Source of the DNA: Istiophorus platypterus
Taxonomy: Eukaryota; Chordata; Actinopteri; Istiophoriformes; Istiophoridae
NCBI GenBank assembly: GCA_016859345.1
Contig: CM029128.1
Span: forward strand, 16,942,104-17,006,103
Direction of reading: 5' to 3'
DNA length: 64,000 nt
The notes beneath the pieces were generated by a model. The model searched no databases, was not told the DNA's origin, and saw nothing but the letters and a program-made list of their open reading frames with translations. This document shows, piece after piece, positions 1 through 13,164 of this stretch (the first letter of the stretch is position 1; every line of letters starts with the position of its first letter). Both the position numbers and the translations under genes were made by a program.

Positions 1-325
1 TCTGGCACAAATGTCCACCTGGGACGAAGGATAAACTGATTAAAATTTGGTCATCTGGTCAAAGCTCAAGTTCACTGTGACCTCACAAAACACGTTTTCG
101 GCTGCAGCTCAAAGCTTCATACGTTACAACTAAGTTTCACACAAATGAATAATAAGATAAAATGATGAAGTGATGACATTTCATATCCAAACGGTAAAAC
201 GGTTCAGTTTCGCTGTAAAGCCACAAAGATCCTTTCAGGCCATTATTCAACACCTTAGCTCTGCAACAGAAGGGGAGATGGTGACCATATTTCACATTTG
301 GTTGGATACTAAAACATGATGTGTA
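1..325. repeat. Dispersed teleost repeat fragment, runs off the left edge
   Basis: The stretch has the wording of a very common fish interspersed repeat: a run about fluid 'gtgacctcacaaaacacgtt' followed by a segment on 'gataaaatgatgaagtgatg' and one on 'gaaggggagatggtgacc'. I recognise these phrases from many teleost genomes but cannot name the family with certainty. No open frame with sense runs through it. It continues beyond base 1, so only part of the copy is seen. The right boundary is a judgement. Confidence 0.55.
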
Positions 326-330
326 ACTCT

Positions 331-3300
331 TCTCACCACAGGTGTGTAACTGGGTTCCAAACCAACTGGCCAGTCAAACTGGATAATGTGTCAAATGCAT
401 GTGGAGCAGCAGTTTCGCGAGGTCCTGTCATATTCAAATTTACTAGCTGTCCCACACTTAGTGCAATGTACCCTATTAATAATCCATGGATTCACTCTGC
501 ATGTGGCAGGCAGAAGAATAGTGTTCATAGTGCAAGGGTGCCTCCCAATCAGTTCTTCTCACTGAGACCCCTTGTCCGTTGTATACACAAAGTGTCAGGA
601 GGATACTCATGTTTCAGTCATTTTTGGTTAACATGATTGTAGCAGACAACAGGTAGACTGATACTGAGAAAAAGCGCAACAGCACGTATTTTAAACAAAA
701 AAAACTCTCATTTGTTAGTGTGTAAATAAAAACACATTAGTATGCCAATGCTCCTTTAGAACTGACTATAAATCTGTCCCCCTCTCCTCCCTCAACAACT
801 CTTTTTAAAATAAATAAAACTCAAATTTCCCAACCCGACTTTCTATCAGGCAATTTTTTAGGAAATATGCAGGGATTTGTTCAGCTAAGCCACGATGGAA
901 CATGGCAAGGAATTTAAACAAGCTTAGAGAGAAAGATTGGAGACAGAGGGAAAGGAAAGGGGGGCAGAGGGGGCAGCAAACTCACCTCAAGTTCCTTGAA
1001 GCATCTGAGAAAGCATTCCCCTGGTGAAGGGCTTAGCACCTCCCATACTGTTACAGAGAAAGTACACCTTGGGAATAAGAGTGCCACTGAGACCAAGAGT
1101 GAGCTGAGTGGTACACTGAGACTCTCCTTGGACAGCAGATGATATGAGGAAGGAGGGACTGATGCAGGAAGAGGGAGCCTTGAGAAGAGGGGTTCCCAAA
1201 ACTAGATTTTCTATGTTTCTATGTCCTACATCATCTATAAAACAAAGTCCATTTTACTGCTTTCACATTACAGCAAGCTGTCTTGCATTGATAACCATTT
1301 TATTTACTCTTGTTATAATGAAAATTGATTAAAAAAAAAAAAAATACCAGCTTTGGGTGGTGGTAAAGGTAAAGAGTAGTGAAGGTCAACTACTGTGTGT
1401 GAAACTTAGAGCATAGTTAAAATTTTGGAGGGTCCAACAAAATAAACACACGCCAAAATAAATAAAAAGAAAAATAACTAAATATATAAATTGATTCAAA
1501 ATGCCTACAAGTATTTGAGTTAGGGAGGAATTTGAGGGTAAAGGATTACTGTGTACCCTGTAGAAATGTTTATCCCACTCAAAACCCAAACTTTTACTGA
1601 GAGGCTAGGGTATAGGGACAAATTCAATTTGTAATTGGTTTAGGAGCCAGGGGATTGGTTTAAAAATGTTACCAAGGTTGGTAAATGATATCAGCAATGT
1701 CTAATCTGCCTGCAGCGCCCATGTTGTTAGAATCTTCTCTTGCAGGTAAGAAGGGGAGACGCTATGTAAACAAGAACAATTTTACCAGGGGGCTCGTTAT
1801 AGGCACATCAAGTCCGTGCATGTCATAACCGAGCATTGTACACCTCTGTGGCCCAAGTGGCCTTGGGGCTACGCTGTTCACCTCACACCTCACTAATGGC
1901 CATCTGTGGTCATTATAGCCCACCAATGAGTCATATATGAATACAGGCTCTGCTCCTCCAGGGCCCCCACTCTGGGTTTCTCCACAATGCTACTGCTGCC
2001 GCCGCTGTCGCTGCCACCGCTGTTGTTGTTGCTTACTGTAGCTGTTGTTATTGATGTTTATTCTCTCACTCTACCCCCCAAACACACCATACTGACCCAC
2101 CAGTACGCCTGCAGTCAAGCTAGGCGTTGTTTATCTGCCAGCAAGATGGGCGAGATACACACACGTACACATGCCAAATTTGGGCTCTCTAATGGAGGAT
2201 CCTCTCATGCTGTTTCTCCTCACAGAGTATATCCTTTTCATTCTGGTTCAATCCCCAGCTCTTACTCCACATCTCTTCTATTCAGCTCCTCAATCTCTCT
2301 CTGTCTCTCTGCCCTCTCACTAGTATATCAGCCAGTGTCTGGGCCCAGCTGTGGATTAGATCACTGTGGGTAAACCCTTAGTGGTGTTCCATCAGGCCTG
2401 AGAATGTTGGGCCATTTCATCAAAAAACTCATTCCTCATGTGAGAACTAATGCACTGTAGGTGAAGTCCTGACTGTGCCAGGGCCAGGATATAGGGATTC
2501 AGCTACTGCTGCCCCCAGATAAAATCCCAGGAGCAAAATAAAAAAATACAACCCATAAAGGGATGTGGGGGGAAATCCATCGGCCTGCAGCCAAGGCCAA
2601 TGGCAACTTTATCTGTTTGTATGCAGGGGCGGACAGCTACATATCCACAATGTGTGTCTCACGGCCTGCTGTATGAAGATGCATTTATATGTGTTTTTTT
2701 AGTGTGCATTCTGTGCATGGATGATAGTGTCCAATCATGTCTCAATATCAGTACATGCACATACATTTTTTTCCATCAGGGTTGTGGTTTTATCGGCTGT
2801 TGCACACTGTTTGATGAGGTTACGGACGGATGGTGTGTATTTCTCTTCCTCCCCACTAGTGGGCAGCTCCCAGTGGGCTTTCCACAAACTATAAAATCCA
2901 GCCACCTCCCTTTGGCTTCAGTAATTACACCACCCATCAGGACAAAGAGTGAGGAGGAATACCAATGAGTGAAAACAGTGAGGACAACAAAGCCTCCACA
3001 CCAGCATGGTCATGATTTATATGTACGTGGGCAAAGCCTCGTCATGAGCGAGGAGCCAATTCGAAAGGATGAAACCACTCACGGCCAATGGAATATAACA
3101 GCTATTCCATACAAATATAATTACACACTATTCAGCTGTGGGAGGTGGGCGAGGCAAAAGACGCCCGTGAGGAGAAAACTGGATGTCAAATCAAATTTGA
3201 TAGACAGGACTATTTTTTTTATCTCATTTACTCTGCACAGATTTCTCATTCTAGCTCCCAAACTGACAATTGTGGCATGTGGCCAATTTTTTGCCGCTAA

Positions 3301-5320
3301 AGATACAGATAGACGTTACATGCAGGGTGACTGTGCGGATGGATTCTGTCGCTTATTTTGGTTCATAGGCAACTATCTTCTATTTTTTTTTTTTTTGGGG
3401 GGGGGGGTGTAGCAGAAGAAGCCATAGGAGAACGATAAGGCTGTAATCATACAGAACCTCCACCTGGTTCTGCCAATTTCAATGGCCAAGGCCTTTTGGG
3501 AGAATGAAAAACTCAGCTGAAGTCTTCTTAGACAGGCCCTTATCTGGACTAGATTCCCTAACCTTCAGGACAGAACGGTGATAGCTCCAACCCAAGGGGA
3601 GATGGGAAGATAAGAAGAAACGGAGACATATAAAACTCAGAGAGAAATGAGAAATCTGCATCTGTCCTTGGCAGAGGCTGTATTGAGAATAAGTCTTGTC
3701 TCTTCATTGATAAATGGCTGCGGAGAGAGTGAGTGGGCATTGTGCCTCACTCTATCATCCAAACAACAGTATCTCTCTCAGGGAGTCCTTCCGCTTCCAA
3801 ACCACCCCTACTGGCTTTGGCTATGGACAGATCTGCCAAGCCTTCTTGCCTGTAGCCGCCAAACACAGAATTATCCATCGCTTTCTTGCTCTCTCTCCCT
3901 CATTTCCTCCACTGCTTTCCCTTCCCTGTCTCTCTCCTTCAGTGGAATGAAGCCACTGACAGGCAGATGGGCAGATGGGGATCGACAGCGTTCCCCAGGC
4001 CGAAAGCTAATTGGGAGAGACTGGAAAAGGATTTGGCGCTGCTGAATGGTCCTGACATGATGGGGAAATCAATGCACACTTCCAGTGTATTTGCATCATG
4101 CTGAACTGAGAGACCCCAGTCTAATGTTGTCTCTGCTGGGAGTCATTAAGACTTGTGTTTCAACTCTGTCTGCTCAATCTGACCACTCAGTTAAAGACTG
4201 ATCTAACTGAACATGATAGGTTATGTATAAATCGGAGAGGCGATATACCTAGTATTTGTGCATTTCTCATGAAAGCCAAGTTTCAATTCAGCTCTTGGGG
4301 ATTTCCACTTCAGCCATGATTAAAGAATGTGAAAGAACCTGAACTTCATCACGTTGACTAAAGGTACATGAAGAGTGAACCAAACCCTTGGCACACATGC
4401 AGGCTGCAGGTAACTACTTTGTACTCCTCCAAGCTATTTCTTATGGTTGTATAAAATTTAGAGTTTAATTATTGTAATTGCATGTAGGAACTAAAAAGGA
4501 AAAGTACATTTTTAATGTTTACAGAATTAAACCGTTTACATAAACATAAACATAAACTCCCAATAAACTTCTGCATGCACCTGTACCTCTTTTGTTTTCC
4601 TTCACATTTATTGTTTTGCTGTCCAAGCTTCTAAACAATTAATTCATATCAGAGAAATATCAGGTTAAAAAGAAAAAAAAAGATGTGGAGTGGATAAAAT
4701 GAGGTAAAATGGAAAAGCCGCTTGACACATATCCATCTCAATCCAGTTGGCTCCTCCAGTTGAGGGTGATCCAACCACCATAAATAGAACCTAGACACTT
4801 TCAGTTTAAAATCAGTGCATGTGATAATGGTATTAAAAGAGCATGGATATCTGAAGCCCATACCCATACTTGTTTAATCAATAAAGTGACATTCTTTCAA
4901 ACAGAAATCCATGCATGTATTGATTAAAAGAGAAACTGATCAAGAAAGTGCAACAGCAAAAAAAAGAGAAAAAAGGCAAGTTAACTGATTGACTTTGGAA
5001 ATGACTAATGTATTGGCCTATTTTCAGCATTGGCTTGATTGCTGTAAAAAAATTAAGATCTAAAGTTTCTTGCCAGAGAATACGAGAGATCTGTGCCTTT
5101 AATCAGAATCAGATTTATCTAATCATCAAAACACAGTTTTACCAACAAAAGTTCTGCATTGTCAGAAAAGCAGTCTCCTTCACTTTTTGTGTTTTTAGAG
5201 ACCAGTATGTTTCTGTCTTGATTGTGAATAAATCTGATTATTAGAGGAGATAATACATATACTGAAAATTAGCCTGAGATTTGCATAATTATAAAATCTC
5301 TTTGTTGGATTGTTAATGAA
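331..5320. other. Non-coding block, no gene seen
   Basis: Open frames here are short, overlap on both strands and show no domain or composition typical of protein. Poly-A/T runs occur near 1331-1343 and 3382-3397, the latter followed by a G run. A CTG/CCG-rich stretch around 1987-2040 gives a leucine-rich frame that looks accidental. Nothing else could be recognised. Confidence 0.6.
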
Positions 5321-5447
5321 GGTAAGACCGGTGGAGCTAAGAGAAATATGTTTTCTTTTGTCATTTTCGTGAATCAAAATATTAAGTCAGCATTTGTGAG
5401 ATGCTTTTCAGGAGAAAACTGTACATGATGAAACTGTTCAGATAAGA
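5321..5447 (+). repeat. Left arm of a ~125-bp inverted repeat
   Basis: The arm begins GGTAAGACCGGTGGAGC and ends CTGTTCAGATAAGA. The reverse complement of 6227-6347 matches it nearly end to end, with a few substitutions, two single-base indels and one gap of about 7 bases. Similarity stops abruptly at both ends. The two arms bound a 1.03-kb unit. They could be terminal inverted repeats of a non-autonomous DNA transposon, or two copies of a small repeat in opposite orientation. I saw no convincing target-site duplication outside the arms. Confidence 0.85.
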
Positions 5448-6226
5448 GCTCTATGGTCAAAATTTGGTTCATAGATGATAAGAAATATGCGGCTCAGATG
5501 GGAATACAGCATAAAATAAATTATATATGTAATATATATAAGAATATATAAGTGTTTAGGCTCACTTCTCCATTTGTCCCAAACACCTTATTTTCTACAA
5601 GACTGCACTGCAAACGCAATGTTTCTGAGGAGGCAGAACTATGAGATGTCATTCATCACTGGATTCGTACCATTAAATTCACCATGATTTGATTGCCTCT
5701 CAGACATTTGGAAATGTTATTTACAATCGAAAATAAATATATATGAGATATTCAAGAAATGATTGTGAAACCAAAACACAATAGATTGATATACTGCATA
5801 ATAATCTGTTTCACTCAAGGTGAAATGGACCTCGATTATAACTATTGGCCAAAGTAAATACATTTTGAAAACAGTGTGCTACTGTAGGTCTGTCAGTAAC
5901 TTGGGAAGTGACTCAGTGCCAGGAGGCGATGAGGGAGTCAGAATCTGTGCTCCAGAAAAAAGCCAACCGGCTGCTCCCAAAAAGAGAGATGGAGGAACAT
6001 AACGTAAACACAGTAACTTAAAGTCCATAAGCCTACAGGGAACTCTCTCTCCCTGCATGTAGCAGATTGGCCTAATCATTTTCCAACTGTGTTGCAATAG
6101 AAAAGGGGCCTCTGATTCTGCTAGAACATCTTTCTTCTTTCTAAATCAGGTATCATTGTGCACAAAGCCAACAATGCCTCATGAAATACAAACCTCAAAA
6201 CACTCTGTATGGTGTTTTGTATCAGA
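5448..6226. other. Spacer between inverted-repeat arms
   Basis: This 0.78-kb spacer is AT-rich, with a short (TA)-rich patch near 5521-5552. It holds no open frame resembling a transposase. If the arms are transposon ends, the element is non-autonomous. Confidence 0.6.
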
Positions 6227-6347
6227 TCTTATCTGAACAGTGTCATCACGTACAGTTTTCTCCTGAAAAGCATCTCACAAATGCTATGTTGATTCACGAA
6301 AAATGACAAAAGAAAACATATTTTCTCTTGGCTCCACCGGTCTTACC
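6227..6347 (-). repeat. Right arm of the inverted repeat
   Basis: Reverse complement of the 5321-5447 arm, read from TCTTATCTGAACAG to CCACCGGTCTTACC on the plus strand. It lacks about 7 bases present in the left arm near its middle and differs at a handful of other positions. The high similarity suggests a fairly recent duplication or insertion. Confidence 0.85.
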
Positions 6348-9300
6348 TGTAGTTGTGTCTAAGCCTGCAGGTAATTTCCTGTTTTTATCTGCTGAGGTTT
6401 TCAGATACTTGCATGTGAGATCTCTCCCAAACTTTGTGGAGTATATAAAAAATGAAAATAAATAAATAAAATTTTTCTTGATGTCACTTTCACTGTATCC
6501 GGGTGTCAGCATACATCTCAGAAAAGGATACCTCTAAACATGGGCAGATATAAGTAACACCGATTGCATGGTCAGATACCACAAAAATATAGGTGAGAAC
6601 ATTTTGTATGAAATGGCTGAACCGACCCATTACACACATACTCACTGTAATGATAACTGTGAGCACAGGTTTAGGATGTTTCCTTTCCCTCTTCAACACT
6701 TATTAAACCACTTGGATGAACTGAATCACTGCTGTGTGTCAGTATGCAGCAGCACCTTATCCTGGATCACAGCACTGATATGTTTCATCCTGGGGATTCC
6801 ATGGATAGCACTGGAAACGTCCTTAACCTAACGGGTTGTGGTTATCTATACAGACTGTACTGGGATTTTAACCTGTGGACTCTTTGTTCTGTCGGACAAA
6901 GCGGAATCTCCAGTGCCTCTTTTCCCGGCTCGTACCAACAAACAATTGGCAAAACTCAGAGGGTCCTGATAATGTGAGAATGACAACTTGATTGTTTTTT
7001 TTCTTTAGCCAAGATGTTAAACAGAGATCTGAGACATTAGTGGCACCACAGCACGACAGACTATAAATTTACCCTCACTGCCAGTGTTTGATGTAGAACA
7101 AGCAGAAATGACGATCAAAAGGCACAGCTTGATTTGAGCAGAATTAAAAAGCAGCATGGTGAAAAAAAAGATCTGAGGAGCAAAGGGACAATAAAAAGAG
7201 AGAAAGATATAACATTGCTCTAAAGGAATTGACAGGAAAAAAAAAAGTGTTCCTCTCATTTATGTCCTGTGGAGGAGTAGCACAGCCTTGCTTAAAAGCC
7301 GTATCCCATGCAACAGCTCAACACAAATCAGAAAGAGGAGGAATAATTCCTGGTTGTCATGGAAACACTGTCTGTCCGGGTGACATTGCCCTCATTGTGA
7401 CAGGCGCTTCTTTTACGACGACAGGTGAAATGAAAAACAGCCAATTCTCATTCTCTACCAGTCAGCCATTATATATGAACCGTGGTCTCCCCACTCCATC
7501 TCTCATCCATTTTCTATCTTTTATTTGCTGCTCTTAGGAAGACAAACCTCCATGTCTATCTCTTGTTCTATCAAAGAAACCCCAACACAAACTCTGAGAA
7601 GTTGTTTATAGTGCACAGACAGCTTCCTCCTGGGGTTCTGGTGTCCCAGAAAGCCGTGCAAATGCAGTGGGAGATTAGCTTTCTGAGATATTTTTTCTTC
7701 CCATCTTTTTTACCCCCAAATAGTGAGAAAATGCATGCAAATGTGTGACTGCTACTAATCATTTTCTATAAAGTTGTGCATTTGACACTTCCATATGGAT
7801 CTATCTTCTTTTCCCTCTATCTCTAGTGACCAATTTAAGGTCCAAATATACTAGAGGTATATGTAGCATATGACTCGGGTTGACAGGTGAAGATTCTAAC
7901 AGATGTGTGGCTTTTTACATATACTTACATTTTATACTATATCTATGCTCTATGGTAAAAGTGAAAATCAACTTGCACCCAAGTATTATGAATATGTTCT
8001 AAGGAATTTCAACCTCACAACATGCAAAGAGGAAAACAAATCATGGATCTGCAAGCAAGGACACAGATTCCTCTCAAGTGAAATAGGCACAGCTGTCTGT
8101 TCTCAACTAGATTCAGCTGTTGCACATCTGAAACTCAATTTTAAAGGGACTGTGACAGGTGGAAATATTCACACCACACTTTATGGTAGTGACTGTTCTG
8201 AGACATTCAGGAACATGGACAAACTCAGAATGATGTGTGCTCTCTGCTGAAAAACTGCCGGGTAGGATCAATAGCTTTAATTAGTAGCAGATGCCTCGGA
8301 GGTTTTTTTTTTTTTTTCTTTCCTTTTCCCCTGGAGTATTTTAATAAATCTTTGCTGTGCCAGTCATGTAGTACTTATAGGGTTCACTCCCTACTTGTCT
8401 AAAAAAATTCTCCTGCAACAAAAGGCAGGTTTTCATTTTTCTCTGATAAGGTAACTCAGTAATCCAATAGGACTCCTCATAATATTTTAATGTTTTAGTC
8501 ATGGCCTATGCGGTGCATTACAATTAGTAGCACTAGTAATGATGAAGGAGTGTGATAATTATAGAGACTAATTATGGAGTACAGTTTATATTCTACTGCT
8601 AAGAATTATTTTGTTAATAATTATTAAGTCTCTCTTTTAGAAAGAGGTGAATTCTTTTGACCCAGCAGAGGTGTGTTATTGCTTGGTCAAAATCCTGAGG
8701 GGAAGTATGGTTCTGAATGGTATAACAGGCATTATACAGGTCAAGCCTTAAGTGGATCATTTCATTCAGGAAAGCCCACTGGTAGTCACGACAAGGGGAG
8801 TGTTTACTGCTCAAGTGTCTGCTTGTGGGTATTAACCATACCCCATGCAAAAAGTAGGCCATGTAAATGATGCTGAGGAGGCCCTGGGAAAGCGAGAGCT
8901 ATAGAAATTAAGACACAAGAGAGAACCAAGAATCCATACAGAAGAAATGGGCCATACTGAACATGCCAAAAGAATTTTCGCACCAAAAAGACATTCTCAA
9001 AGAGCAGTTTCCAAGTCAGTATCAAAGAAACAAGGAATATATATAAAAGAAACAGTAAACTGGAGCAGACTAAAAACATTAATGCTCTGTGCTCAGGGAC
9101 TGTAATGGGTAAGGCTGCAGACTGCAGTGTAGTGTTGAGTCACTATATACACCAGTTAGAGTGCAGGACCTTGAACGCTCCCAAATCACAGACCCACACA
9201 GCCTTAAAGTAACCTGGGATTATAGGCAGGGGTAGGATTTAGAAACAAACTCACAAAACTGTTACACAGAAGGTTAACAACTCTCTCTTGTGTTTTGGCC

Positions 9301-9597
9301 ATGTACATTCTCAGAGGAAGCACTCTATCCATGGGTTTTCTAGAGCTGAACTGTATGATATGCTCCAACTTACACTACTGCAAATGTTCACGTCTCAGTT
9401 GTAAGCCCTTAAGTTTCTAGCTGACATCTAAAAAAAAATACCGTGCCAACAAAAAATACCTGAGAAATTTTGATCTCATCTGGAACCAAGTTCACCGCAA
9501 AATGCCACCAAAGCCTCAAATAATATGGTGAAGGCAATCACGACTAAGGTTTGACATTTGAAGCATTATTACGGGGGAGTATAGAGCAAAAGGGATT
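6348..9597. other. Non-coding block, no gene seen
   Basis: Only short frames without domain signals are present. The 115-codon frame at 7903-8250 on the plus strand has no recognisable signature, no repeat structure and no splice context I could support. Poly-T runs lie near 8302-8318. No RNA gene or transposon was recognised. Confidence 0.55.
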
Positions 9598-9603
9598 TAT
9601 ATA

Positions 9604-9697
<94 letters not shown>

Positions 9698-9705
9698 TAT
9701 TATAA

Positions 9706-9737
<32 letters not shown>

Positions 9738-9766
9738 AGTGTGTGACGATGAAAGAGAGAGAGAGA
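9598..9766. repeat. Compound microsatellite (TA)n-(GA)n
   Basis: About 95 bp of nearly pure TA repeats (9598-9692) is followed by a short junction and an interrupted GA run (about 9706-9766). The tyrosine/isoleucine and arginine/glutamate frame across it is a product of the repeat, not a gene. Confidence 0.97.
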
Positions 9767-10297
9767 GCTAGAGAGAAAAAACTGGCATGCGTACTGTGGA
9801 AATGCAGCAGGGATACAAGATGACCTTGTTACACAAATAGCCCATCTTTACTGGCAAAAAAGAAGAGGAAAAAAAAGAAAAATCCCCCCTTAAGATATTT
9901 AATACATTATGGTTCATTGGCAATATGGGAGATCTTTTTCAGGTAATTATAACCTTCATTTCTGTCACATTTTTCATCAGCTTTTTATGTAGTTGACTGA
10001 GTGCAAGCAGGGAAGGACCTGACTCCTAAAATACATGTATATATTTAAAGCTCAATTTCAACATTTCTCAATTATTCTGTATTAGAGATTAGTTTATTTG
10101 GGAATTTATCTAGTTCTTTTAATTCCAGTGATGTTTACAATTAAAAAAAAAAAATGTGTAAAACATGTAAAACTTTAGCAAGATGGGTATTTAGCCAGTA
10201 GTATCTCTTTAATGTGCATTGCTTAAAGGAATATCAGGAACTGCAAACCTGCAAACCACCAACTGCCCCCATGATCCTGCTAAACACACACTCCTTC

Positions 10298-10341
<44 letters not shown>

Positions 10342-10351
10342 TAATAATAAT
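10298..10351 (+). repeat. (AAT)n trinucleotide microsatellite
   Basis: Roughly 17 to 18 AAT units with one C interruption near 10339. Confidence 0.95.
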
Positions 10352-10569
10352 TCCTATTTCTGCTAGCCAAGCAGCATAGGATAGATTAATTAAGACTTGT
10401 TTAATGAAAACAGCTGCCACTTATAGCATAGAGACTGAACAAAAATCTGATGTAAAACCAAAACTATGACCTAAAAAGGCTAAAAGATTCTATAGAGCTT
10501 CAGATTTATATTAAGTAATATTCCATCAGTTCATCATAACATTACAACTACAAAGACCAATTGTAGTTT

Positions 10570-10671
<102 letters not shown>

Positions 10672-12842
10672 AGAATTTGAAATAATATGAATTCCACTGC
10701 AAATAAGTGGCTTAGGGCACATTCATTATAAATATTTTCTATCTTAACTCTCATTCAGTTATACATTAGGTAAATCTTTCTTTGCAAGAATACTAATCTC
10801 AACATTTGAAGTGGAGTATATTACCTTTCCCGTCGAAAGACAAGCAAACCCTGATCAGTTAATCATGTGGCTCATTATAAAACCAGCATGGTGCATAAGA
10901 ATGTCAACAGTTAGTCTTGATCAGTATTCACAGTGCAGTCATTCCGAATGGCCATGGCCACCGGTGGAATAACTGCCTCATTATTCTGGGCACAGAGTGA
11001 GTGGGCTGGGTCTCGGCGTCACATAGTGTCATTAAAGTCAGCATCTTTGAGCATAACAGGTTTGGCCCTGATTACTGCTACTGTCACGGCCTGTTATCCC
11101 ACCATGCTGGAGGGATGCATCGAGCGTTTTCCTGTGCCAGTGTTTGCAGATTATTGCCATGATCTGCACACAGGAGGTGCAGTGCTCGGGGCATCTTGCC
11201 ATCCAGCCGCACGGTGACCACCTGCATTGTGAGACACACCGTATATCTCTAAAGACAATGTGGTGCAGGCAATCTCTGCCGCCTACAGCTGGGCTTTTGT
11301 CTAGTCCTCTAGTGGTAACACAGGCAACCGCACAGACAACCATAGCTTTGCCTAAGCTGCAGCAGCATGTGCTGGTTTATCACCTCGGAACATATTGTCG
11401 CCATTCGGTCAAGCCCGGAAAGATGGCAAACAAGACAGAGCAGGAGAGAAATGGAGGAAGGCACAGAAAAATGTAGATGGAGGAGAAGAAGGGTGAGCAT
11501 ATGAGTAAGACAGGGAGAACAGAGGAGGAAAAGGGAGCATCAGAAGACTGGCGAGTGCGTCATGGACGGGAAAGAGACTAATTAAGGAAGGCTGGATTAA
11601 TTAGGCCTCCGGTCTGCCTGCCTCTCATACTCCCACTGAGCTTCATGCCAGTACAGGCCCCAAACAAACTCCCAAAAGCCAGCCCATCTATTGTTCCCCT
11701 GATTTTCCATTCTTTCACCTGAATGTGTGTTTTCACTATCAATGCGGGGCCACCAGGGAGATAAGGCTACGATGTAAATTTGGTAAATTACAGTAAACAC
11801 CTAAAAAGGACAGACATAACCTTGCACAGATAGACTGTGCTCGTCTGTGTGCAGGAAATTCACTGTAAGCTACATTTGGTTAATGATGCTTAAATTTGCA
11901 ATGAGGTGAAATGGTCTCTAGTTGAGAGACCTGACCTTTACTTTGTAAGGTTACCTACTCAGGTTGTATTGCTCACTGCAAAAATTGCTTTTTTAAAACA
12001 TATTTCTGAATACAAAAGGAAACAATATGCCGATGCAGTTGGCAATGATATTGAAAAAAAAAAGATATTTAAATAATTCTATAATATTCAAGAAATGACT
12101 GTCTACATTATGAAGCAGGAATGAATGAGGCATTTTACTGTATTAAAACTGAAAATAAGTAAAAATAAAAATAAGTAAAAATGGGTTTCAAACAGGCTAG
12201 AATATTGCGACACTTTTTTTTTTTTTTAATAAAACTTATGTGGGTCAATTACAGACAAAAATGACTCTGAGGTCCTTGCACTGTGCATGGAAAACCTCCA
12301 AATTAATACTTACATAGCCCTCTCAAGTTATTTCGTCACCACTGTTTCTCCTCTTACTCACCCATTTGTTGCCCTGAAAAAATTAATTCAGCACCAGTCC
12401 GTCATGATGCAGAGGCTAAAGTAGGTTAAGAGGGTTCTTAGTCTTGGTCAGATACAATGAAGCTTCACTAACGTATTCAAGACGTTCCTTTCAATGGCTC
12501 TCTCCTTCTGCAAGATCAAAATGGAGAGAAAGGGCTTAACAGATGATGAGAGATCAGTGTCTTCATTTCGGTCTGAACAACAACAGTCAAAGAGACAAGT
12601 GCTCCATTTAGCCAGTGTTCAAATTAAGCAGGGAGCTCAACTGCCACAAGAGAGACCAGAGACCCCCAGAATTCAATATGAGAATTAAAGTATGGGCATA
12701 GAACAGTAAGGTGAAGTTGCAAAAGTGATAATTTTTCAACTTTTCAAAAATGGTGAATGTTAAGAGATATGTTAAGAGAAATTAAGCTCCACTTAGTGTG
12801 TAAAACAGGGAAATTAAGTATATATTTATATATATACATAAA
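10672..12842. other. Non-coding block
   Basis: The section at about 10930-11480 is less AT-rich than its surroundings and is open in several frames on both strands. The frames read as Cys/His-rich shadows of each other and match no family I know. It may be a conserved regulatory segment or an old repeat. A poly-T run lies at 12213-12227. No gene is claimed. Confidence 0.5.
11577..11605. promoter_or_regulatory. Paired homeodomain-type sites (possible enhancer element)
   Basis: Two TAATTA cores lie within 29 bp, CTAATTAAG and GGATTAATTAGG. The second overlaps a GGATTA (Otx/Pitx-type) word. Homeodomain proteins of several classes bind TAATTA. The cluster sits in non-repetitive sequence. Function is inferred from motif density only; such words also arise by chance in AT-rich DNA. 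Confidence 0.25.
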
Positions 12843-12843
12843 T

Positions 12844-12869
12844 ACACACACAAACACACAGACACACAT

Positions 12870-12917
<48 letters not shown>
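12844..12917 (+). repeat. (CA)n microsatellite
   Basis: Interrupted CA repeat with a long pure run in its second half. Confidence 0.95.
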
Positions 12918-12920
<3 letters not shown>

Positions 12921-13164
12921 TTTTTCTAATGTTAGAGGGCCCCCCTTTTTTTACCCTTTAGTGGGATCCACCCTTATAGCAGGAGCCTGCTTGTTTGTCA
13001 CCTGGAATTCAGATAAATTAGTTCATGGGAAACTGTTTATAAAACATTTCTAAACTCTGTCCATTTCACCTCTATATATAGCATTTAATATATTTTATGT
13101 ACATAAAAATGTGTATATATAATATTATCCAGTGTCAAAAACACTGCAAACCTGTAAGATACAG

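Noticed and set aside
9551..9823. Tyr/Ile- and Arg/Glu-rich 90-codon frame
   Set aside because: Translation of the TA and GA microsatellites.
10933..11343. Overlapping plus and minus frames of about 94-101 codons
   Set aside because: Both strands are open together and neither matches a family I know. More likely a moderately GC-rich non-coding element or old repeat than a gene.
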